Below, one piece after another: positions 38,781 through 50,700 of a stretch of DNA of 64,000 nucleotides. The DNA is from Coturnix japonica (Eukaryota; Chordata; Aves; Galliformes; Phasianidae): assembly GCF_001577835.2 (NCBI RefSeq), contig NC_029532.1, positions 4,984,512-5,048,511 of the forward strand, read 5' to 3'. The notes under the pieces are model-generated. The model did not search any database. It had not been told where the DNA came from and saw only the letters and a list, made by a program, of their open reading frames with translations. The translations under genes and the position numbers were made by a program. Every line of letters starts with the position of its first letter. Position 1 is the stretch's first letter.

Positions 38781-41700
38781 CTGGAGAGCAATCTAATTCG
38801 AGCTATAAGCAAAACCAGTTACGTGCAGGGACCAAGACCAAATTAAATCTTGTGTGCAGTCCAACAAGGGGTGGGGTACTGAGAGGAAGAGAGGAGAAAT
38901 CAATGCAGACTGTGGAAGGAAGGGAAGGGATGTGTCGTTTGGGATTCACCATTGAGGTCATAGTAAATGAGAGGGAAGATGATGATGAAGAAATAAAGGC
39001 AAAAACAGCCAGAGGATCCCAGCTGGGGTGCAGAGGAGCTGGTGATCTGCAGGGACACAGGGAGAAAGGGAAATACTCTGCTGCCTTCCTTTCTTCCATT
39101 AGCCAGGTTGATGGGGGCCCAAGAGCTTGACAGGACCTGAATATGAAGTGGGTCCTGAGGGCTCTCACTCCCTTCCTGGTGCTGCTGATTTGCACTCGGC
39201 ATCTCCTGCAACCTCAGCCTGGTGCGTTTCTCCTTTCAGGGCTGAAGGTTTATTTTTACTGTCTTTCTTTTCGATATCTTTTTTCTTCTTCTTTTTTTTC
39301 CTTTCCTTCCATCCTGCCTCTATTGATCTGCAAAGTAACTGGAGCTGCAGAGGAGTCAGGACAGGAATAGACACAAGCAAGCCCTTGGCCTGTGCACTTG
39401 TGCTGTTGTGCATGCCAGGAGGGCGGGTAAGGGAAGCGGAAGGGCTTTTCCCCACAGATATCTGCTCATTGTACAGTCATAGAATCATAGACTTTGGTTG
39501 GAAAGGACTTTAGAGATCATCCAGTTCTAATCTTCTCCTTGGTGCAGCAGTGAGCTCGGTCGTCTTCTTGAGAGCGGGTGGATGAGCTTTTCCTGGCTGC
39601 TGGGACTGGCAGAGGGCGATGAAAGCCGTCGCTTCTGTCTCCATTACACATCAAGTCCCTTTGGAGTAATCTTTTCCCCTCCATAACGTCAGTCACCGCA
39701 GTGCTCAGTGGGGCACGCTCCATCACAGAGACATTAATAAGCTGTAATTGAAGTTAATGTGCCATGGCTGGGACACACGGATCCAGTTAGGAGAAATCAG
39801 ATTGAGCAGAAATGAATCAATTTCAGGCTGATTATTCAGATTTTTCTCCTTTGTCCTCCCTGCCCCTGTTCACACTCTGTCTGTCTGTCCTGCTGGTGAT
39901 AAGCAGTCCATGGAGAAAGGCAGGAGGAGGGAGTGATACTCATCACCGAGCAGCATCACGCAATAGACACAAAACTCTGGAGCAGACCCCTTAGATTTTG
40001 CCTTCCCATGGGGACCAGGTGGGGCCCACCAGCTGTACGACTTTTGCATTGCAGAAAGGAGATAGCAGGGACCTGGGGGTACAGGATGTACAGGTGTCAA
40101 GGACAGCCAAGCCTGTGCCAGCGGTGCCGTGTGGTCCTCATTCCGTCCTCATCTCTGTGCCAGGCAGCCCCAAGAGCTGGAAGGATGAATTTCCCTGGCA
40201 CTCACCCAGGCTGGAATTAGCTTCAGTTCAAGCAAAAACCTTGCTCGTGGTCATATAGTTAAATTAAGTTAAGGCACAGCAACTGTTTGCTTTGCTTTCC
40301 TACAGTCTCATAAAGGGCTTCACTCCCACGAAAGCTTGCTGGGAGGTAAGGAGGCAGTTAGGGATAAATCTCCCCCCCTGCACCCAAGCACTGCTGACAC
40401 TGTCACTAGGCAGATCCCCAGGTCCCACCACCTGCTCCTTGCTTAGTTTTGTGAAGGTTTTTTATTTCCACCCAGGTTTTGTTGCCGAGCTGTGTCCGGC
40501 CCTGAGCAGATAATAGAATTTTGTCAATAGACTGAGAAGGTGATGTATGTTAAAGCACTTAATATAAAGAGACTTCTACAGGAGCCCAAATCCAATTTGG
40601 CCAATGAACTCAATTGCAGGCCTTATTGCATTCCACGAGAAAGACCAAGAGCATTTACACACATTACTCTGCAAATATTTACGGTCATGTATCCCTGCCA
40701 TGTCCTCCTCACCCTTCCTCCCTTCTGCTGCCTGACCCTCTAATGGGGAAGCTTGGTTCTGTGTTTGCTTTTTTTGTTAAAGACAGCTTTGAACGCAAAC
40801 AATGCTCCACCAGTCAGCAGGATCCTGACAGCTGGCGAGTGTCAACTTATTTCAAATGAATAGCCACTTGAATGGGAACAGCCAGCTTAGCCTGCTCTCC
40901 ATTTCGGCATCTTTTAAATTGCCTCCTCTTTGCAACCCAAACCTCAAATCATTTCAAAGGGCAGTGAGCAGAGCCTCCTCCCCTCATCAGTCCCCACCAC
41001 ACAACCAGAAGCAAAAAGCCACAAGGCAAAGGAATCACTCACAGCACGTCCCTCTGACCTAACCCAGGGCTTTTTTCTTTCTTGCTCATGGGGTTGTTTT
41101 TTTTTTGGCTCTACAAAAAGCAACAAAACCCCGAAGTCTCCCTCCCTGCTTTGCACTGAAAGAAGCAGAGCATTAAGATGGCTCTTCCTCCCTATTTGGC
41201 TTCAACCACAGCTCAGTTACACTCCTGGCTCTGCTCCTGGTTGAATGAGACATGTTTGCCCCATTCTGTGTTTGCGTGGCCCCCTCAGCCCCTCTCTGCC
41301 CAAAAGATCCTCAGCAAGAAACTGTACCTCTTACATGGAGCAGCCATTAGGAGCTATTTTTCCTTGCTTCTGCAGGCACAGATGGGCCAGAAACAATCCA
41401 AGCTGAGTGCTCATCATGCTTTGCCCAACAGATCTGCTCCATGCTTTTGCTGGGCTGCCAAAACAGTCGCAAAGGAGCAGGTAAAAAGTGGGTGAGCCAC
41501 GGCCAGGCAGCTGCTGGAACCTGCTGTGAGCATGGCTGGGGATGACAATAGAGAGAGGGGAAGAGTTATTCATGTTTCCCCAAGAGCTGAGATCAGTTGA
41601 AACACCATTCTCCTCCAGGATGGAGAGGAAAGAGCTCCCTTCAAACACATCATCCCATGAGACTCATTAAAGGCTCATCAATTACAGTGAGAGCAAACAA

Positions 41701-44700
41701 TTCAGGGGGAAGCGATCATAATCCTTCCTTTGGATGGCAGTCATTAGCAGCTTTCTGCTGTGCTCTATCTCTCCCCAATGCCAGCTCAGTAAGCAAAAAG
41801 GGAGCAGGGGGGCACCACTGCCAGACCAGAGTGCAGATAGGAGAGAGCATGGGAGCCAGTGGGAGGGGACCAGGTCTCCACTGCATCCCTGGGCTACCTG
41901 CAGCAGCAGCATCACCTCAAGCACAGGGTGAGGATGACAGCGTGGGCTGGACCAGAGGGAAGCTTGGAAAGAGAGGTGGTAATGCACCTTCTGCTGCCCC
42001 ATGTCCTTGCCCATGCAGCAAGGAGATAAGGAAGGAGAGGAGCAAAGAGATGTTCCTGAGTTTCCTGCTCTTTGAGATGCAGCTACAGGCAGAAAAGAGG
42101 TCGTGAAATACATAAGTATCTTTGGAAGGGATGGAAGGACTGAGAGGTCTTTTAAAACTTGTTTCTAAAGTCGTTGGCATTGAAAACTCAGGGGAAGTGG
42201 CTGCTTTCCTGCACCCACCCGCAGGCTGTGCCTGCTCCCACAGCCTGATGTCTTGGCACCAGCTCGCCTCCAGCCGCTCGCTGCTGTGACCTCCAGGATG
42301 CTGACTTGGGGAAACGCGGGGACGGAGAGCTGCTGTTTATGGCTTAAAAGGGAAGAAAAAAAAGAAAGAAATGAAAAAAAAAAAGAAAAAAAGGACACTT
42401 TCTGTAAACTTTCCTTGGCTCTCCAAGCTCCTTCCCGTTCCCTGGTGGAGGCATTGGCAGCCTCCGACCGCTCTGCACCACTTGGAGGGAAGGCAGCAAC
42501 CGAACGACCTGCACTAAGGATAAACTCATAAATACCCCATCGTGCAAACTGCAGCGTATTGGGCCAAGTGTTGCTCTGGCAACTTTTGCTGAGGCATGGT
42601 GTGAGCTTGCAATGCAAAAGGCAGCTGTGTACACCTCCCAGCAGCAGAGCTGGGTGTCCCCAGGTCACTGAGGGTGCTGTATTCCTGCTGGGTTTGCTGT
42701 GGGCTCTGAATACTCACCAAGAAGTGCTGCCATCACTGCTAGTCTGGAGCCATGAGCTGGAAAGGAGAATCATATAATAGAATCACAGAGTCATGAAGGT
42801 TGGAAAAGACCTCTACAATCCCAAGCCCAACACCAACCCCAGCTCATGCCAACTGACACGTCCCTCAGTGCCACATCCCCATGGGTCTGAATCACCTCTG
42901 GGGACAGTGATTCCACCAGTCCCTGGGCAGCTGTGCCAGCACCTCACCATTCTTTCTGAGAAGAATTCTTCCATAGTATTCAACCTGAATAGAATAAGAA
43001 CAGCCACCAGCCCTTTGGAGCACCTCATGCTCAGCACTGTGCTGCAGGCAGAGCAGAGCCAGTTCTGGACTGGGGCCATTGCTGCCTTCGCCATTGCAGA
43101 GCACAGGTGTCTGCCCCACTGCTGCTCTTTAAGCCTCATTGCTAAGTAGCTCCTAACCTTTCCCTTCATCCTCTCTTTCCTGAGATGGCTGCACGCCCGG
43201 GAAAGAAAAGACGAGCAGGACAAGCGGCTCCCACCCAGGGGACCGGGCTAATGTCATTTTCTCCCGTCTCCACCAGCTGGATCTTGGCTGGGGAATGATG
43301 CTGAGCACAGACCGGCAGCAGGAGCGTGTCCTTGGGCTGGAGGCCCAGAGGGGGAGGCAAAAAAGCTTGGGGAAGGGGTTAAAGCTGAGCTGCAGAGCAG
43401 GGAAGTCCAGATGCGGAAAGGCTGGGGCAAAATGGGATTGGCAACCCAGGCCAGCTGCTGGCTATTAAATAATGCAGCCTGATTGATTGCTCTGAGAAGT
43501 GCTGTCTTGTGGGGTCAGCTCACTGGGGTTATAGTTCCCTTCTTAGATTGATGATCCTCAAAGGTCAAAGCCAGAAAGCAATTCCCCAGTAAAATTGATC
43601 TTTTGGATAACAAAACTTCTGCACAGCGGTGACGGGCTGAGCAGTGAGAAATAGGTGAGCCAGGCGAGAAGGGCGAGAGAGGCTGCCTGTGTCTGCTCTT
43701 TATTTAATTTTCCTTGTTTACACCAATTAAGGAGTGAGGCTCTTTGCTGGCAAAGGAATGGACGCCGTGCAGGGACAGGAGGAGGCGGCTCTCAACACTG
43801 CTGCTCTGCTTTAGGGCTCAGTGCGGCCGCATCGAGGCTCTGACCTGCTTTAACCCCCTCCCCTGCTTGCTTCCTTCCCTCCTCCCCTCTCTCTCACTAA
43901 TTCGGAAGTGAGAGGAGGCCGTATTTGCTGGACGCTGAATAATTCAGAGCCCAGCTCTGCAGCACCGAGGGCTGAGCATCGCCTCTACCAAAGGGCTGGG
44001 ATGGCTCTGCCGAAATCTGTCCTCACAATGGGCACAGAGCAGCTGAAATGCATCGACCCCAGGTGTGAAACTGCCCAAAGCCACAACATGCTTCAGCTGC
44101 AGAGCATGTGGGTGCTTGGAGGCTGCCTGCTGTCAGCCCAACACAGCCCCTCCAGCTCCAGGCTCCAACAGAGCACACAGTGTCAGCCCCTGCTCTATGG
44201 ACACCATTTGTTCCCCCATTCCCTTCTTCCTTTGTAGAGGCTGTGAAACTCCCTGCCCTTCTTGGCCAGAGCCAGGCAGGGCTGTGCTATGGGGACACTC
44301 ACCCAGCTTATGCTCAGCCTCTGAGCACAGTTTGCTAGAATTAAGGACAGGGAGGGAGGAAGGAAAGAAATCATACATGAGGTCGGTGTATCCAGCCATG
44401 CATGAAGAGAGGCAGCAGAGGCAGGCTCACCACATCAGCACAGTGCCTGGGAGCCTCTTCAGGGGCTCCAAGTGCTCGTGGGCATGCGTGGAGTCTGCAG
44501 CCAGGAAGGGACCCGAGCACAGCTCCCAGCCTCACCCACTTTGTTCATTCCTGGGCTGACAGAGCACAAGAAGAAACAGGCTGTTCTTCCTACGGCTTCT
44601 CTGCAAGCATTTCATCTCCCTCGGCTCTGCAAGTAGCCCTAGAAAGCAAAGCACATCCCGGTCAGACTGATCCAAACATTCACATCAGGTTCAGCATCGT

Positions 44701-47700
44701 TATTTTCTCATGCTTTTAAGGGTGTGCATCATTACATGATGGAGAAAGCAGTGAGAAACCATCGTGATGTGCTGGGATCCACTGTCCAGAATGAAACAGG
44801 CCATTTTGGTACCCACAACCTCTGCCTGACAGGCTGAGCTGGGTGCTGAACAGAGCAACACATGAGCTATGAGCTCAGCCTCTGTGCTCTGCATGTCACC
44901 TCCCGAGTCTGGGCAACAGCAATTGCTGTGCATGGTGATAATTACTCCCTGCACGCTGGCCTGCAGCTCATTAAAAGTTTGTTAATGTTTGCAGGTTGCT
45001 GAATAGTGTTTTTCAGTGCCTTCTCCAATGAGGCACTGACTACTAGGCAGGTTCTGATGGTGACGTTTCCTGGATGTTAATTTGGGCACACTGGGCTGGG
45101 CTTGCAATGCACAAAGTGAAAAGGGGTTGTGCTGTGCAGCTTCACACCCAGGAGAAAACAATGTTGAACTGAGCACACTGTGCAGGGGTCAGGGGACTGC
45201 CACATTGGTGTTAACTGCTCTCCTCCACCATAAAACTAAAGCTGTCATTTCTGCCTCCAAGTAAAATCCTACATCAGGGCTCACAGCTGTGATAGAAATA
45301 TAGGGACTCATTGCTGGGGTCTTGGATGGAGGCTGTCTTACAGATCACAGAATGACCCGGGTTGGAAGGGACCTCAAGGATCATGTAGTTCCAACCCTGT
45401 CTTACCATGAAGTGGTGTCTTCTCCTATGGTTGGGTGTGAGGAATAAGGAATCTCTCACCTCAGAATGCACTGTGCAGATCCGCCCAGAACATCATAACC
45501 CCACAGCACCAAATTCCCTGGGTTCAGTGGAAAAACACTGTAGAAGGAATAACAGAGTTAACCAACCCAGCTTCACCTCTACATTTTCAGACACAATAGG
45601 GTAAGGATAATGTGCAGCAAAATAGACATCTCTCCTGTCTTCTTCCAGGTGCAAATGCAACCTCCACGCCAACCTGTGCACCTTCAAGGAGGGCAGCCTG
45701 CAGTGCGAGTGTGAGCACAACACCACGGGGCAGGACTGCGGCAAGTGCAAGAAGAACTTTCGCTCCAGGTCTTGGAGAGCAGGATCCTACCTACCCCTCC
45801 CCAACGGGTCCCCCAATGCATGTAAGTAACCTGCATCTCACCTGCACGATGCCCATGGATGGGAGTGAGCTCTCACCTTCTCCTCCTCCATCTCAAAGCA
45901 GGGCAGGACACTCAGCTTTCAGAAGGGAAGTGAGTATTTACCTGTGATGTTGTGCACAGAGAAATGAGAACTGATCCGGGTGGGCACAAAGGGGATCTGT
46001 TGGTGGGTGGTAGATCAGTGATGAGTCCAAGGATGACTGTGTTTAGGTCTGTACAAGTATGGGCCAAAGTAAAGGTTTGTGGCTTTGTAGCAATGTAAAT
46101 TATTGTCCCTTAGAGAAAATCATTTGGCTACAGTAGAGCCTTGGCTTTCCCATAGCCCACGAGCCCAGTAAAGCCGGCTGCAGGAGCTGCATCACAGCTA
46201 TGATGGCTGATTTCTGGATCCCGTTCTGTGTGTGTCAGCGTCACAGGCAGCGCTGAGAGCTGCACTCCCTCTGCTCAGCTCCAGTCTCATCCAATTGCTG
46301 CAGCAAGACAGTGACAGAAGTGAAGGTGCGCAGATGAGAGAAAGGATGTCTACCCACCATCCTTCAGGCCAGGGAATTGGGGCAGGAAACATCACAGATG
46401 GGCCACTTTCTTCTGGGTTTCCATCCAGTCCACATCAACAGACTTGTTTAAATGTCACGGAGCCACAGTAGCCCCTTCGGCCTTTCAAGCAGAAGCTTTG
46501 AGCATTACCAAAGAGAATCTTTTCCCCTCCCTCCCCCCAATTTTTTGAAAGATTTATGTGCTTTAAGATGATCAAAGCCAAAATCCAGGCTCCGAAGGCC
46601 GTGACGGGAATGTTTTGTGTGTGCCAGGGATGGTAGACGAGCAGGTTCTTTGAAAGGGAACGAGCTTGTCAGCTACCACCAAGCGGCTGCATCGCTTCAA
46701 AGGAGACTGGGAAAGTTTCTGGTGTTGACAGGCACAGACATGCTGTTCTCTCCTTTTCCCTCCCCTCTGTTCCTTGTGTCTCTTCCTCTCTCTTTTTCTC
46801 TTCTGCACTTGTTTCTCCCATTCATCTCACTTTCCGTCTGTCAATCAGTCTTCCTTCTTTTCCCCCCACCTCTCTGTTGCTTCCTCCTCCTCCATCAACA
46901 TCCTCTTCCTCTACAAGAGGGACTGTTCTCCATAGCCCTCTCCTCTTGGAAGTCTTCCACCAGTGGCCCCCTGCTCTGCGTTGGTGCCAAGCTGAGGCTT
47001 TCCATGCCTTTGTATGGCAGATTTGAATCCTGTAGCTTTGCAGCCCCCTATGGGAAGGGCATTGAAACCTTCTCTCCTGCTGACGACTGCCTGGATGCTA
47101 CAAAGTGGTCCAGACCCTGCAGCCTGCACTTAGCACAAGGGACCTCATGAGATGAGCTTGTCCTTCACTGGGCATCAACGGTAGGTCAAGATGAACAGAA
47201 AACCTTTCAGCCAGGATGGTTTCTTTACGTGTGTGATATCAAACACTGAACATCTCCTCTGTGCTTTGACAAAAGCAGCTTTTAAGACGATGCATCAGAC
47301 ACGTTTGACTATGAGCAAGGCCCCTGCTAACCCATTGCTGTTTGGTCCCACTCTGTGCACCTGTTTGATCTCCTGCTTCCAGCTGACCACGCTTCTCCTT
47401 GTTTTTTTCCAGGTGCAGCTGCAGGCTCAGCCTTTGGCAGTAAGTAAAAACGTAACTGAAATGCTGGCATTTAACAGTGCATGCTCCTTGAGGATGGCGC
47501 TAGGAAAGAAAAAAACAATATGCTTGTTTTCTGTCCATTATCATTTTCCAGGCTATAAGTCTTCCCTAATTGCTCCTCATTTTCTGTCCTGTCAAAGAGT
47601 CTTATATTTTCTCCCTCTGACTTCAGCAGCCTCATTTTGCCTCTTTCTATGGCATGGTTTCCCCCCATGAGGTTCGTTAGAATGGCAGCCGGAAAGGAAA

Positions 47701-50700
47701 TAAAAAAAGGCTGTAGAGAAACACCACTGCTCGCTGTGAACTTTTCCCCCCAGTATTGCAGCCTTTTGCGCTGAGAAGGAGCTGGGATTGAATTATTTGG
47801 TGCAGCATCCAGGCTGGGTCACATTGGGCTACCTATACAAAAAAAGGCACATAGAGTGTAGACACGTCTGTACATACATGTGTATGTGTGTGAACATATG
47901 TCTATGAAGTGTCTGCAGCAAAGAGCCGAGAGCTCAGCAGGGATTTCTCTTGAAAGGTTGATGGAATAATAGGAGTCCTTATTTAGCAAAGCTGGAGGTA
48001 GTTTGGTATCAAAGAGCCCTGAGTTTGGGGGAAGGAGTAGCTTGGCTCTGAGTTTCGTGGCTCAGAATTGCTCTCCAGAAGAAACAAATCATAGAGCTGA
48101 ATGAATACGGAGCTCTTCAGTTTGCAGGCAAGTGGAAAGAACTGGGGGAAGAAGTGGTTTCACAGAACTTCAAATGCAATTAAGATAAACACACCTCACT
48201 GAAAGCTGAAGAATCAGCTTCATTCTGGGTAAATGAACCCAATTGCGAGTAATTTGATTTAAAATCTTCAAATAGAAACTAAAAGTCTCCAGTAAGTAAT
48301 TTAGGATTATATATATATATATATTATTATATATAGGATTATATATATATATATAATAAAAATGCTTTACGAGTCCAAAACATTCTTTGCTTTTCTGATC
48401 AGAAACATTTTGGCAACCCTTCTTCCCCTTTACGCAGCCTGGCATTCTCAGCCCTGCATTTGTTTCACTGGAAAATGTTTCCCATCAACATTTTCTGCCA
48501 GGATGAAGCTGGGGGTGTGCTTAGAGCAATGTGCAGAAAGCAGACAGGAGGGATTTGTATCCAAGGCCAGTTAAGGAGAGATTATTTAGCCTGCATAGGA
48601 GACTAGAAGTGACCTAAATTAAGTATTTAAACTAGCTCAGGGCTATTATGAAATTAAGCACAATAATCTGCATGAAGCAGCGGGACAAACAAGGACACGA
48701 GGGCAGCAGGTGTAAGTTAAGCAGGAATTTGTGTTCCACATGTTATTTCGGTCCCGGCTGTCGTGGCAGGCAATAGGCATCACACCCAGCACTGTGCTGA
48801 AGCCAGGACAGCATTTCCTTTGCCCTGATGAATGGAAGATGCTGGTGGGAAGGAACAAATGGCAGAAGCACAGGTTGATGTCGCTGGTGTTGAGCAGCTT
48901 TGGGGCGTTGGGAGGAAGCCGTGCTGGGGTGGGCACAGCTCTGCCATCTGGCACGGGGATAGCAGCGAGCATGAGCCCATCCTGCTCTCTCCTCTGCACA
49001 GGACGTGCTTTCTTTTCCTCTTTTCAAGTTTAATTGGCAATTAGTTTATGATAGAGCTGTAAGTATTTAAGCTAATATCAGCACCAACAGGGTAAGCTGA
49101 TACAGCCACAGCCTCCAGCTCTGCACGCACACGCTCCCAGCGTCACAGCCTTAATCTGCAGAAACCTCCCAGTGCCCCAGTTGGAACCGTGCTGGGAAAC
49201 TGGTCACCAGTTCAGCCCACTGGGGGCAGGGAGCCCTTCTGTGCCCTGCAGTAAAGTGCCTCCCACCTCTTCTCTTTGATAGCATTTGAGCGACCGCAGC
49301 GGGTCACCACTGCAAAAACCACCACTGCAAAAACCACCACCACAAAAACCACCCCAACCACCAGCACCACCAGCACCCCCCTTCCTGCCTCCACCACCAC
49401 CACCCAGCCAGGTGGGTGCCATGCTTCCTGCACTCCTCTTTCTGCCTTCTTCCCACCCTGGATCCTCTGGTGGTGCTGGGGAATGCGTGAGGCTGCTATG
49501 AGTTTTCTGTGCTCTAGGATGATATGGGGACATGGATAAAAATCAGCCTGACAGGTTCACAACCTTCCACCTCGGAGCAGTCCTGGTTTGCTTTGCCCCT
49601 ATTCAGTCCCAGGGTACAAGGTGCAGGTACCATGGTTCCTCCAGCCATGAAGCTAACAGTTACAGGTCTTGGAGCCCAAGACCATGCAGAGGGTTGACAT
49701 CTCCCTCTCCTACCATCAGGACAGCAAGAATAAGTCAGGACTGGATGCAGGGAAGCAACAATTCTCCCTATCTTTCCTCCTTTTCCTTTTTTTCTTCCAA
49801 TAAGGCACAATGGGAGTGGATAGGTCAGGTTTTGCTCACCTCCCTAACCAACTTTCCCCATCCTGGCTCTCCAAATCCTGCCTCCAGTCCCACCTCAAGG
49901 GCTGAGCTGCAGGCTGCCTTGGGAGGGAGCTGGCACACACCAGCAGTCCCCAAGCAGCTCTGCACAAATAGAGGGCAGAGAATGGAGCTCACACGCCTGT
50001 AACACCCCTTCCTAATTTCTGCAGTCACCCCATGGAGGAAAACTTTTGTGCTTTCTCCTGGGGTTCCTCCTCCCCTCCCCTGCCAACAAGGAGATGTTGG
50101 TTTTCTCTTTTCTTTTGGAAATGAGCAGATAAAACTTAACAGCAGGACGTTTGTTGTTTTTTTTAAGCTTCTCATGGGGGAATTAGACACGCATTCCTCC
50201 CATTGCCATGCTTTCTGGGCCTGATATTTCCCAGGAGGACGATTTACACCCACAGTATGTTAGTAACAGTCTGTCTGGGGGAGCTGCCAGAAGCCAGTCA
50301 AAGGGATGAGGAAACTTGATTACATGTTTATGAATATATAGCTCTATGCAGGGATGTACCCAGCTCGGGAAGCTGGGGGTTTATCTCCAACTTCCACAGA
50401 CTCTGGGTAATCTGCTCTGTTGAAAAGCTCTCCTCACCCATATAAATGACCTACAGTGTGCATGGGGAGGTTGTTGGCCACCCAGGGCTCCCATCACCAT
50501 TATGTTCAAAATAGGGGGATCAACCTCTCCACCACACACTTGGGGTCATCTGATTTTTTATCCATGCTCACCCACAGCCATATTTTAGGCCTGTTTTGTT
50601 GTTAGTGTTTTTTGCAAGTGCTGCGTGTATGTGGGTGGTGTGTTTTGTGCCTTTCTCATGTATGGTTTGTGAGTGTTGTCCATCTAGGGTGGGCAGGGAG

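Larger units (their letters stand above)
37020..45648 (+). other. NTNG2: NTNG2 intron 3
   Basis: This 8.6-kb intron lies between the laminin N-terminal exon and the first LE exon. It holds a long T homopolymer, A-rich low complexity near 42.35 kb and CR1 tails near 39.5, 42.8 and 45.3 kb. Open frames of up to 169 codons on either strand overlap each other and show no family resemblance. Confidence 0.85.

Noticed and set aside
41597-42668. 169-codon + and 167-codon - frames in intron 3
   Set aside because: Opposite-strand, partly overlapping with other frames, no domain features; the minus one includes an A-rich repeat read as Phe/Leu/Ser.
46617-47150. 177-codon + strand open frame
   Set aside because: It crosses a pyrimidine-rich low-complexity stretch (Phe/Leu/Ser-rich translation) that avoids stops by composition.
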